Of a DNA stretch of 64,000 nucleotides, positions 36,929 to 47,717 are shown in pieces (the stretch's first letter is position 1; each line of letters starts with the position of its first letter). The notes beneath the pieces are model-generated. The model was not told the origin of the DNA. It made no database searches and saw only the letters and a program-made list of their open reading frames with translations. Both the position numbers and the translations under genes were made by a program. The stretch is taken from NCBI GenBank assembly GCA_025890175.1, contig JANPYM010000018.1, forward strand, positions 260,071-324,070, written 5' to 3'. This stretch comes from Ciborinia camelliae. Taxonomy: Eukaryota > Ascomycota > Leotiomycetes > Helotiales > Sclerotiniaceae.

Positions 36929-38206
36929 ATGCTTCATCATTTGATGGTGGGAACTTGGACCCCTCCAGGTGCAATTTTTACCATTGAGTTTGACGATGAA
37001 GCATTGACTTTGAAACTTCTCAAGAGAACACCAATTCCAGAAGATGAGCCAATTTCTTGGATGACTTTTGATGCAAGTTGTGATTTCCATTCATGAAGGT
37101 CCCTTGGCTGGTTGTACGCTGACCAAATGCTTTTTATTTGTAGCATGCGAGGAAGAACATATATGGAGCTTCAATGAAAAAGTGGTCAAGTCATTCTGTC
37201 AGAAGTCCTGCAGAAATTCAACATACCACTTCGCATCCAATGTCCCATGACCGTATGTAACTTTGACAGTTATTGTGTGCTTTGGAAAGTTTCCTAATAC
37301 ATTTGTACCCAGCCGCCGCAGCAAAATCCAATACAAGAACAAGAGCGATTTTCTGTTTGGCAGCAAAGAAGGCACCCTATAATGTTTACGGCAATCCATT
37401 TTATGAGCATGCGGGATACGGAAATGTTTTTTCGGTCGATGAGAATGGCGCATTGAAGGAGAACATTCAAAATTATGAATATAGTCCCGAATCCGCAATA
37501 CATGGCATGGTATTTGATGCAGAAGAAAATTATCTCTACTCTGCGGATATGTGGGGGAACAAAGTATGGACACATAAAAAGGATAGCCAAACAGGCTTGC
37601 TAGAGTTGGTGGGAAGTGTAGATGCGCCGAAGAAAGGAGATCATCCTAGATGGGTTGAAATACACCCAAATGGAAAATATCTTTATGCTTTGAATGAAGC
37701 AGGAAACAATTTGGCAGTATATGTCATTGATGCGAAAACTCATCTGCCAGTGTTTACAAATATTACTTACCCTCTGGTACCTCCAGGTATGCACCCCCCT
37801 TGTTGACTGCATACATTTCTCCCGCTAAGCGACTGACATTCGAGAAAAAGGGGTTCCAAATCTGAAGTTATATCGATCAGATGTCGTTTTCATATCACAT
37901 AGCGGCAAATATCTCTTTGCAACATCACGATCGAATGATTTCAAAGTTACCGGTTACATGGCAGCTTTCAAACTTGGACCAGCTGGGAATATCGAAAGAC
38001 AGATATGTCTGAACCCAACACCAACAAGTGGAGGTCATTCAAACGCAGTTAGTCCTTGCCCTTGGAGTGATGAATGGTTGGCCTTGACAGATGATCAAGA
38101 TGGTGGTTTTGAAATTTATAGATGGCACGAGGAGTTTTTACATAGGGTCGCAAGAATTGATATCCCAGAGCCTGGATTTGGTATGAATGCTATTTGGTAT
38201 GATTAA
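36929..38206 (+). CDS. Carboxy-cis,cis-muconate cyclase (beta-propeller lactonising enzyme)
   Basis: Enzyme of the fungal beta-ketoadipate pathway that cyclises (carboxy)muconate to a muconolactone; seven-bladed beta-propeller of the lactonase type. Four exons: 36929-37072, 37144-37252, 37313-37786 and 37851-38206, giving 360 aa, normal for the family. Recognisable family strings in order: HHLMVGTWTPPGAIFTIEFD, DEPISWMTFD, ARKNIYGASMKKW, YGNVFSVDENG, IHGMVFDAEENYLYSAD, DHPRWVEIHPNGKYLYAL, TPTSGGHSNAVSPCPWSDEW and PEPGFGMNAIWYD at the C-terminus. The first intron starts with GC (GAT then GCAAGT) and ends TAG; only this reading keeps the family sequence. The frame runs open upstream of the chosen ATG, but MLHHLMVG matches the usual start. 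Confidence 0.92.
37073..37143 (+). other. GC-AG intron
   Basis: The 71-nt intron 1 of the cyclase gene has donor GCAAGT in place of GTAAGT, with acceptor TTTGTAG. The nearby GT sites break the frame of the conserved FD/HARKNIYG junction. Confidence 0.85.
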
Positions 38207-38819
38207 TAGAAATAGAAAGTAGAAGTACTGAAGTAGCCATGAGATTGTTTATTTTATCGAAATGGATCAAAGCATTCCTTGGTAAAAGCCCTCTTTTTCA
38301 AATTTATATATCAAATGAATATATAAATATTTCAAAATCTCTCTAATTCATCAATGTAGGTATTTACCTGGTGGACTTAAATTAATATTGAAATTATTAT
38401 GTTCTAGGTGCGCAGCTGGAGGTAGGTAGGTATTATATTATTGATGCCTTATATGAGTAAGGCATAAACTATCCCCTCCACTCAACATGAAAAAGCCGGA
38501 GAAGCTTTCCGAGCCATCAATCAAACACTGCCGGAATTCTAACCGCTAATCACCTACTCCTCAATAATATGGGGACGATATTGTATGGCGAACAAACATG
38601 GAGGGGAAGATATGGTCGTGTTCGACGGTTAAGCCTTCTGCCATTTTAAACCTCTATTTCCCGTCCACCATGCGAAATCAATTCCAATCCTCCATCGGGA
38701 ATCTTCTCATCAATATCTCTCTCACTCATCCAAACGATTGATGTTACGATTAAGTCAATCTACGAGTATAGAGAAGTTTTTGAACACTCCCAACACCATA
38801 ACATCCCAACAATTCAATC
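38207..38819. other. Intergenic, promoter of the fusion hydrolase
   Basis: 3' region of the cyclase and promoter of the next gene, same direction. A CTAGGT-GGTAGGTAGGT motif is near 38404-38428. No gene seen. Confidence 0.6.
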
Positions 38820-40487
38820 ATGGCGCCCATACCCGGACTTCTCTATGTTACTATGCAACCTCAAGAATCTCTTCCTAATTCTCAGTGGCATGACTGGTAC
38901 AATAATGAACATGGACCTCTACGATTGCGTCTCCCCTTCATCACAAACGGTTTCCGTTACCGTGCAATTGATATATCATCTTCGACTCCAGCCTCTCCAT
39001 CTCACCCAGAATGGATGGCCATGTATGATGTTACAGATATGGCCGCCATGAACACCGAAACCTATCTGCGACTCCGTGGGCCCGAAGTCAAGACCGACAG
39101 AGAAAAGGAAACAATGGCACAGATCAAGGTGGATAGGAAGTTATATGACTATGTTAGTGGCAGGGAAATAGACGGATATAAGAATGTGGAGGAAGTGGGG
39201 TATGAGGAGGGGAATTACGTCGTTGCTTTCACGGCCGAAATAAACGAGGAACAGGAAGAAGAATGCAATAAATGGATGGAAGAAGAGCATTTATCAATGT
39301 TAGCGAAGATTCCGGGTTGGAGACGCACGAGACGTTTCGTTACCAGTAGCATCCTTGGGGGGAGAGAAGGAATGGAATTTTTGAATATTCATGAATTCGC
39401 GTCTCAAAACGCTGTATCTGGGGAAGCTTATAAAGTTGCGACATCAACCGAACGGGCTAAAAAGATCATAGCAACTGCTTTGAAAACCAAAAAGGAAAGA
39501 CACTATGATTTATACTACACCTTTGGTGCCGCACCTCGAGATATCTCCAACTTCTCCCGATCCTATGCTACAAGTTGGAAATCGATCGATGGAAAGACAA
39601 GTACTGGTCCAAACACTATCGCGGATGGCGGAGCAATTGAATCATATATCACAACCCCAGATGGGGTTGACCTCGCATACCGACTCGAAGGATCCTCGGA
39701 CCCAACCGCTCCTCTTATTATCCTCACCAATTCCATCCTCGTAAGCTATTCAATCTGGACCCCTTTCATTCAAACATTCCTCGCATCCCCTACGGGCAAA
39801 AGATATCGGATCCTCCGCTACAACACTCGTGGGCGCACATCCAACCTCGGCTCATTGCCAGTAACTATCGACCTTCTCGCTTCCGACATAATTCACATTC
39901 TGAACACCCTTCGCGTCCCCAAAGCGGCCTGTCTAATCGGCGTCTCACTCGGTGGCGTTACCGTTCTCAACACTGCTCTCAAATACCCCGATCGCGTCGC
40001 TGCTTTCATATCCTGCGACACAAATGCCTATGCTCCTCCCTCCAATCCCAAAGCCTGGGATGAGCGCATCGCCATGTCTGCGGCGGAATCTGCCAAGTCT
40101 TCCAACAATGAACAAATTGTAGGATCGGAGCTAGCGGAAATTACTACGCGCCGATGGTTCGTAGCAGCGAATTACGCGAATGAGACTCTGAAGAAAAGGT
40201 TTGAGGATGTGAAGAGACAGGTTGAGGAAAATAGTTTTGAGGGCTTTCAAAAGGGCGTGAAGGCACTTTATCAGTATGATATTAGAGAGCAGATGAAGAA
40301 ACCGGGTGTAGAAAAGGCGTTGTTTGTGGTTGGGGGTGCTGATGGTGTCTTGCCGAAGACAATGAAGGAAATGGCGGCGAATTATGGAAATGGTGTTGAG
40401 TGTAAGGTTATTGAGGGAGCGGGTCATCTGCCGATGGTTGAAAAGCCGGATGAGTTTGCTGATGTCGTAGCCAAGTTTTTGGCGTAG
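38820..40487 (+). CDS. EthD-like barrel / 3-oxoadipate enol-lactonase-like hydrolase fusion
   Basis: 555 aa, single exon. Residues 1-235 are two successive dimeric alpha/beta-barrel (EthD-like) repeats: the first has WHDWYNNEHGPLRLRLPF and FRYRAID, the second WMEEEHLSMLAKIPGWRRTRRF. Residues about 275-555 are an alpha/beta-hydrolase resembling 3-oxoadipate enol-lactonase (PcaD): nucleophile elbow GVSLGG with Ser376, acid Asp508 (VGGADG) and His536 (GAGHLPMVEKP) form a complete triad. No signal peptide or membrane segment. It lies directly downstream of, and parallel to, the muconate cyclase. The hydrolase would open the enol-lactone to 3-oxoadipate. The barrel module has the same fold class as muconolactone isomerase, so a bifunctional isomerase (or decarboxylase) plus hydrolase is an attractive inference; the first part could also be only structural. 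Confidence 0.85.
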   Translation: MAPIPGLLYVTMQPQESLPNSQWHDWYNNEHGPLRLRLPFITNGFRYRAIDISSSTPASPSHPEWMAMYDVTDMAAMNTETYLRLRGPEVKTDREKETMAQIKVDRKLYDYVSGREIDGYKNVEEVGYEEGNYVVAFTAEINEEQEEECNKWMEEEHLSMLAKIPGWRRTRRFVTSSILGGREGMEFLNIHEFASQNAVSGEAYKVATSTERAKKIIATALKTKKERHYDLYYTFGAAPRDISNFSRSYATSWKSIDGKTSTGPNTIADGGAIESYITTPDGVDLAYRLEGSSDPTAPLIILTNSILVSYSIWTPFIQTFLASPTGKRYRILRYNTRGRTSNLGSLPVTIDLLASDIIHILNTLRVPKAACLIGVSLGGVTVLNTALKYPDRVAAFISCDTNAYAPPSNPKAWDERIAMSAAESAKSSNNEQIVGSELAEITTRRWFVAANYANETLKKRFEDVKRQVEENSFEGFQKGVKALYQYDIREQMKKPGVEKALFVVGGADGVLPKTMKEMAANYGNGVECKVIEGAGHLPMVEKPDEFADVVAKFLA

Positions 40488-40982
40488 GTTGGATGAAATA
40501 CCCTTTCTTAATTAGTTTCCAATGATCAATTGTGATATCATCAAGCTTTTTGGTTTTTTTAGTGAAACTTCAATTTTTGGTCGGTGATCTGGAATTTTTC
40601 TTGATATTAGATAGGTATGGTATACTTGGAACGTTGATAACCTAGGTTCGTAGCCACTTGACAAAGCAGCCACTCTATATGAAGACCCAAACTACCAGCT
40701 GCGGAATGAATAATATATATGGTTTATGATTTGCATCATTGTACATCCATCGAGCCCATTAATACCTATGTAGCTAGCTATCTACTTAATTACCCGTATA
40801 TCCGTATCCATCCATCACTCCATCCACCCTCCTAATAACAGACCATGATCTCGTTCTTGCCCATACCATATTTTACACACCTCAAACATATATACATCGA
40901 ATCGAATGATGAAAAAGAGACAGGGAGCGAGAGACAAGAAAGAGCTCGCATAAGCTATATATAGCCTTTTTTGTACGCTCGT
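40488..40982. other. Short convergent intergenic region
   Basis: Shared 3' space of the plus-strand fusion gene and the minus-strand methyltransferase. CATCCATC tracts near 40745-40830; nothing else seen. Confidence 0.6.
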
Positions 40983-43900
40983 TTATCTTGTATACCTCGC
41001 GGGAACTCTCCTCATTCTCTTGGTTCTTCGTGCCCCCTCTCCCTCGCCCTCGAGTTCGTCTTCCGCTTCTCCCATCTCAACATCGGATGATGATTTGCCG
41101 ATGAATGTTTCGTCTTCGACGTCGCTGTCTGGTATTATATTGGGATGGAGATATGCGTCTACATCCATCATCATATCATCGCCATTACCATCACCATCAG
41201 CATCGGCATTTTCTTCATCATCTTGATCCGTATGTCCCCTAGATGGCCCCGCAATATCATAGTCTCGTACCTTTGCCTTCTTACTCGCTTTCCCCCTCGA
41301 TCTTCCCTTCTGCCAGCCCCTTTTCTTCTTGGTCGAAACCTCATCCTCCAACGCCTCTACCATCTCCCGAACCTTTCTCCTCCGAGCCCCTTTCTTCCCA
41401 CCCAGCCCATCTAACACTGCCAACCCCGTTTCTCCTGTAACAACCCCCTTATTGGCCTTTGGCATCTTGCTTTTGCCATCCCCTATCCTCTTATTCAACC
41501 CCTGAATATCGGCAAATTTCTTGCCGTAGTTGAAGAATAATTCATCGCCAATCTTAATGTCTCGACTGGCTCGAAATGCAATCCTATGCTCCCCATTCAC
41601 TAACAAAATCTTCGCAATGCAATTTAATCCATCGGCCTCTGTTTCCGCGTGATTGATAAATCGTGTTTTGTTTCCCATATGCGCAGCATCGACGATCATA
41701 TCCTGATTCAAATCGAATAGAAAACTCATGTACTTGCGTTCATATATTAACCCCCTACGTTCTGCTTCGTTGTCGGAGATCACCTCCCCAGCATATTCGC
41801 TAAGGAACTCCCCCTTCTTGACCGGTTCCGCCGCGAAAAGACCATACCCCACGCCTTCGAGTTGAGAGTCCCCAAGAACGAGCTTTTTGGTAACGCCCCG
41901 CTGGAGGGCTATGTTCTGACAACCGTTTTGGAAGAGCTCATCCTTGTGGCGGTTTTGCGGTCGAATGCGAGGAATGGCTCCACAGCTATCGCATTGATCA
42001 CCACATTCCCGATTCATCTGGAAACAAATACATGTATCAGAGGCGCAAGCAAGACCATCCGCATGACAAGAACAGCCGGTGAATCGTCGCCCACATTTAT
42101 CCGTGCACCCACAGAATTGCTCGCAGAGGAGATTGTTAATGACGCAGGAGCAATTCATATCGCGACGACAGGGACCTTCGTGCACGCAGGGAACGGGTTG
42201 GGAGCGTTGGTCGTGTATGTGCGCCGCGGTGTCGTCTTGCCAACCTGGTTTGAGACGGCGGTTCTTTGGTAATACTCTGGGGTCGTACCATTCTGCTGGT
42301 TCGCATTTCTGCTTATTGGGAAGACTTTGGCTCCTGGTGACGGGGGTTTCGTGGTCAAGATCGAGGATTTTGGAATAGATCTGCCAGCAGGGTTTATCGA
42401 TAATATCTACAAGACTACATGGTTTGTCGGGTTTAGCTGCTAGCAGAATCTTTTTGAGCTCAGTTTCCTCTCCCTGGGTCCAGACATAGCTCGTCATAGT
42501 CTTGGTACGGTAACAATCGTCGCCACACGCGTTCGTGGTGTCTTTTTCAGTATTCCAATCTTCTGGGTGCCAGTTCTCGTTCCTTTTACTGTGGTCTCGA
42601 GCATTATGTTTTCGCATAACATCTGGACAGTGCATAATAAATTTCTCCCACACATACTCGTAATCTGGCTTTTCGAATGATCGATCGAGAGGATCAAGCT
42701 CCGAGGAAGTATCGCTAGGAACGTCCTTGTTGATCTTCCGATGACTGTACTCACCATGAGTTGTGCACGCAGCTCCAAAGCAGATTAGGCAAAGAAATTG
42801 CGCCACTGTTTCTAATCGTTCTGGAGAAGATGGTTGATCGCCAGATTGTTTATATGATTGGGCTTTTGCTGACTCCACCAGATCTTTGAACCGGGATTTG
42901 GACAATACCACATTTTCCAGATTAATCTTGAAGGCTTTGGTCAATTCTAACACAATTTTCTCCATCGTCTGATATAATTCCCCAGATAGAGGACCACCGA
43001 GAGTTTTGAGTACTAGTCTCTTCTCACTTGTATGGTATTGCCGGCGATTTCCCAGGAAGTATCGAATGAGTGCAGTACGATCACAATTGTCGTACCCTAC
43101 TCCTTCTAAATAAAGATCTATATGCCTGTCGATTTGGGATATTTGTTCCCTCTCTCTTGGGTCCTCATTTCCTTGCACATAAGCTGCGTTTAAATCCTTT
43201 TCAAGTTTGCTCATGGCCTTCTCCTCATTTTGTATTGCATCGCTAGTGCCGACCAATGGATAATACCGAAACTTTTCATCGTCTCCAGTGAGATGATTTC
43301 GTATTACATTGGTGTGATGAGTGTAGCTCGGTGTCCGCTTTACACCACCATCCCCAACTATTATAGGTGCAACGTAAGTTGGCGTTCTACCTTTCCTGGT
43401 GGTCTAATTTCGGTTAATAAAAATAAAACGATGTAGCTTTTGATAATACTTACTCGTGCGTTCAGTTTTATAGCCTCCTCAGTATTTTCGTCCGGTGCTT
43501 TCATAGATGCAAAGGGGCTTTCATCGTCCCAGGAATCTATATTCAACGCTGCTTGGGAGCATAGCCGTCTTTTTTCAAGAAGAGACTTGACGCTTAGGCC
43601 ACAATCTTTCATCATTGTCTCCTCTAACTGTGCTACACTTTCTTTAATTTCGTTCATTGACAACTCTTGACTCGCCATTTTAAACGATCCATCTGGGGTC
43701 AAAGAGTTTTCATTTGATATAGGGCCTATCCGGCCTTCACATCGTCGTCCATGTCTCTCTTCTTCAGACCTCTTGGGGGGATGTGAAGCAGAGCGGGTTG
43801 ATGATGGTCCCGAAACTAAGTGTTTGTTTTGATCTTGTCCTCTTTTTCTTTTCCTCTGAGGTATCGGTTGAATATCATCGTCATCATCCGAAGCTTCATC

Positions 43901-45340
43901 AGCGGCACTTCTTCCTTCAGTAACCCTCTCTTTTTGATACTTCTGTTTCTCCCAGGCTGGCCCTCGTCTTGCACCGCCATGACCCAACTTCTTTTGGTAA
44001 GGGACCGTTGGAGCTTTGGGGATGTCAGCGACACTCAAAAATTCACCATTTGTGATACAGCTTTCAGCATGGTTTGAGCCTTCATTCCCAACTGGTTGCG
44101 AATTCCTTCCTAGTGTTTTGTCAATCCCATTATCGTTTTCAGAGTTGTTGTCTTTATCGGAACTCCCATTATTTTCTTTTGCGGGCTCATAATGGTCTAC
44201 TGTTCTTTCCAATATATTAAGAGTATTTTGAAGGATTTCCTTCCGTATTGACGAGTTCTCGTTCTTGCCTTCCATTGCTGTTGATTCGGGATATCCTGAC
44301 TGTCTTTCTATACAGGATTCCTGTAAGCTTTTTTTCTTCTTTTGTAAATCTGGTTTGATACAAGTTTTATTGTCGTCTTGACCGTTAAGCCCGCCATTGT
44401 TAACCTGAGTAGGACCACCTAAGATCATTAAAGGGGCGTTTTTCGCGGAAAGTGGGGATTCTTCAATCTCTGGCGAGCTAGGGCGTGGTAGTCTTGGCGT
44501 TGCAACTTTTTCAGACTCAAGATAGGTGGAATGAATGTTTGAAGCAGCCTCTTTCCTCGTAGATGTATCATTCGTAGTATCATTTGTAGATCGTGATTCA
44601 AGAGTGCTGGCAACGGGTCTCATTTGTGTGTCATTAACCTTGGTAGTGGATGGATTCGGCTGCGTAAAGTTGGATGTTGAAGATGCCGTACTCTTTGAAC
44701 TTGATTGCTGGGCCATGGCATGAGAAAGGTTCAAACATCCTGATTTTAACAACATTCCATGACCTTTCGGTGGTCCGGGTGTTGACCTTGCTGAGCTGGG
44801 CGCAGAAGCCTTACCAACTGATCCCGAATTAGATTTTCGGTGTGAGATTGAACCTGTTTTACGCGCAGTGAGTTGCACCAAGGGAACACTGCTTGCCATC
44901 TCCATTCCATTGGACTTTCTCGAAGGTGACCGTCTAGTTGTATTATCATTCCTAGAGTTGGCGCGATTCTCTTTCGATGCGGATTCTGATACCTTCATTG
45001 GAGGTTCATCGTCAGATTCACTCTCCGAAAGAAGGCTGTATGTTCCTCCATTCTGATAGTTTGGTACCTTTTCTGGCGGCTTTGCCAACGTTTTTGCCTT
45101 GAATAGTGATTTCGCTGGTCCCGGCGCTTTTGCCGGCGCAGAAGGTTCATCATCAGATGTCATTGACAAATCAATGAAGCCTTTATCAATTTTCTCCTTG
45201 ACTTTCTTATTGCTCTTTGCATTGCGCTTTTTGTCTTTATCGCTATCCTCCGTAAGATCAATGACTATTGATGGAGCCATATTGCTGCGATTTTCCCCAG
45301 TTGGGCGAGATGCATTGCCACCATTGCGAGGTTCGGACAT
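40983..45340 (-). CDS. KMT6: Histone H3 lysine-27 methyltransferase, EZH2/Kmt6 type
   Basis: Catalytic subunit of Polycomb repressive complex 2, which trimethylates H3K27 and silences facultative heterochromatin, including many metabolite and effector genes in fungi. Two exons: 43454-45340 and 40983-43403, with a 50-nt phase-0 intron, giving 1435 aa. Exon 1 (residues 1-629) is mostly disordered and Ser/Lys/Glu-rich, with a SUMO-interacting-motif-like IVIDLTEDSD near residue 20. Exon 2 carries the SANT-like region, the cysteine-rich CXC region (about residues 1033-1108) and the SET domain (about 1133-1258) with GYGLFAAE, the cofactor-site RFINH (Asn1213) and the catalytic-side ELFFNYGKKF (Tyr1255). 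The basic and acidic tail after the SET domain is unusually long. The ATG at 45340 was chosen as the first in frame. The long N-terminus is the least certain part. Confidence 0.93.
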
Positions 45341-46329
45341 TTTCAGAACCAATTCCCTGAGAATCGGGCTTGCCTCAGATTAAATCCTTCCTGTCTGTCG
45401 ATAAAATATGCTTGCTACCTCCTGGACAAGCAAGTTATATCACCAGCTATCTGACTCATGATAGTACTCCTTTACTTTTGACTAATTTATGAGATTGTCG
45501 CACAAGTTTGGCAAAGTTAAGAAGAAGACTTCAAATAACGTGATTTCAAGCAAAGAATTAGAAAGTGAAAGTGAATGAAAGAGGGTGAATATCATGAGTC
45601 TTATGATAATGTGGGAATAGCATTGACAGACCGCAAACTAGATTCGCGACCTAGAAAGCATATGTAATATGCCACAAATCTGGATATTCCAAAAGGAGAT
45701 TGAGGTGGAGATGCCAGTGGGTGGAGATGTTCGTTTTGAACCATACGTGATTTGATCCTCTTCTTCGCGTCTTGATGTCACTATTATAGTAGTAACCTTA
45801 ATTTTGACGTCCTCCCAAGTCGTATATTGGTTGCGGTATCTGGTAGGACGAAGAACATAAGTTGTTGATATATCATGAAGATATATTTATCTCCTTCAAG
45901 AAGAGTTTGCTTGTTTGTTGTTTGTTGTTTCAGTAAGGGTAGAGATAGAGGTGGCTTGAGGTAATTATTGTTTTGATGCTTATTGGTGAGCAAAAGCCTT
46001 TTAAGGTCTATGAGGTTGCACGATAAATTTAAATATTACATAAGCGAGCGGCCGGGATCTAGTCCTATCTAATGTCTAACAGTTTCATAGTACGTACATA
46101 TACATTTCCCATATATTATCTAATATACACTTACTTTATTTACTAGATACAGCTTATACTATTTTCAATACTTAATACTGTAAAAATTTATCTTTCTCTC
46201 TTTATCTCTTTCTATTATCTCTTACGCTCTCTCTTTAACTTAAATCTATAAAATTAATAGAATTTTATTTATTATATTTAATATTAAAGTGTTTAGTTAT
46301 TATTTCGTTTTCTAACATCTTCTAATTTA

Positions 46330-46450
46330 TATCTAATAGCATTATGATACATTAACTGTAGACTAAGAATGATTACTAATGAAGTTCATTTAGAGAGAAA
46401 ATCTATTGATTTATATTATACTTGTTATACGCGTCATATAGAATCATAAA
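46330..46450 (+). mobile_element. Decayed Ty1/copia-like coding relic
   Basis: One frame reads RLRMITNEVHLERKSIDLYY then TCYTRHIES before stops. Together with a preceding LWHY-like trace, this recalls the GAG-pre-integrase region of copia retroelements (Cys-x2-Cys after a conserved helix). Flanks are full of stops and A/T, as expected after repeat-induced mutation. Short and unaligned, so tentative. Confidence 0.35.
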
Positions 46451-46537
46451 GGTGAAATCGTAGATATACAATCTAATAAAAGAACTATACTGAAGAGAAA
46501 AGGATCCTTTTGGAAAGAACACTATCTAATATAGACG

Positions 46538-46570
46538 TTGATCATGTGACCATCATGGTCACATGATCAA
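46538..46570. repeat. Perfect 33-bp palindrome
   Basis: Arms of 16 bp around a single central base: left arm TTGATCATGTGACCAT, centre C, right arm its exact reverse complement. It contains two GTGACC/GGTCAC half sites and is followed at once by TCACGTGA. It may be part of an LTR promoter or a protein-binding site. Confidence 0.9.
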
Positions 46571-46638
46571 TCACGTGACTGTCATACTAGGCAGGGGCCT
46601 TGGCGTGACAATACTATATGAGATATAGTATAATATAA

Positions 46639-46807
46639 TGTAAGGAACCAGAGCTCGATTCCACGGCACGTGATGCCAAGCATCACGTGCCTAGATCGAA
46701 CCTTAAACCTTTTAGCTATAAAAGAAAGGATTCTACGAATCCTTTCCTTTCTTCTTTATAGAATACTACTCTGATTATATGACCTTTATTGTTTACACTC
46801 CGTGACA
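46639..46807 (+). mobile_element. Probable solo LTR (169 bp) with 5-bp target duplication
   Basis: Starts TGTAAGG and ends GTGACA, so the ends form the TGT...ACA inverted tips of an LTR. It is flanked on both sides by TATAA (46634-46638 and 46808-46812). Inside: a perfect 12-bp inverted repeat around CACGTG (46665-46676 and 46680-46691), a TATAAAAG box (46717-46724) and a 9-bp hairpin (46725-46733 and 46737-46745) just after it. No internal retroelement sequence follows, so it would be a solo LTR. TATAA is a weak target signature in AT-rich DNA. Confidence 0.5.
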
Positions 46808-47717
46808 TATAAACCAAATCTGCTTCTATAAGAAAAATTCAACTCGAAAGTTTAATAGTAGGAGATTAAGTAGATGTATCTGTTTTGGAATAGGGGTAGG
46901 AGTTCTTCTGTTATATTGATACTAATTGTTTGGATCACGTGATATATCGACTTCTCCTTTCTTTTCGCGTCTTCTCCTCTATGCGTAACTGCTATCAAAT
47001 TTCACTCCTTTTCCGTCTGTTATTCTGTGACTATCCGTCTATCTAGAGAATTATACCTAGTACAATTACTCAAATTCACGTGGTAATCGGGTATATGGGT
47101 ACATATCGAGAAGCGGAGAACCTTGCACCAGCCACCTTCATTATTATTTGCCTTATCCATGGCTACCTAACAATTCACAATTCGCTGGCTTCATAAATTG
47201 ATCTAGACATCAATTCATTGGACGGAAAATTACCACGATTTTATACTTGGTCAGGAGGACCTGTCAAGGAAATAGGAAATACACGCCGTCTCGATCGAAG
47301 TTGCCGCCTGCCGACCAAGGACTCTGCAACCGATTTGGTTGATGCGGGACTTATGTAGATTCTTCACGTAAGGATAAAGTTACTAAGTTCCCGCACAGCC
47401 ATATTCCGGAGATTCGAGAAATTCATATCACTATGAGATCGCCAACGTACTACCCCTCTTTGGATCCATGTTCGGGCCAGAACCGTCCGATTTCTTTTCA
47501 TCTATTGGGCTGCTTAAAAATATGAATAACCGTGACTAGGTTTGTAAGGGCATTCTCGGTATAAACGACCTTAACCTACGTGATAGCGGGTCGCTTGGAT
47601 CCTAAGAACATATGAAGTCATATACCCGGAAAGAAATCTATATGTAGAGCTTGATTCTATCCTCAATGTAGTTTCCTCGAGCAAGCGATCCGTTTCTCTA
47701 CTCATCACCTATGTGCC

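Larger units (their letters stand above)
45341..47717. other. AT-rich intergenic region with transposon remains
   Basis: Left 700 bp is the KMT6 promoter side. From about 46080 to 46830 the DNA is very AT-rich and carries LTR-like elements, palindromes and a copia-like coding relic, listed separately. The right part (46900-47717) is the promoter of the beta-galactosidase gene. Confidence 0.6.
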
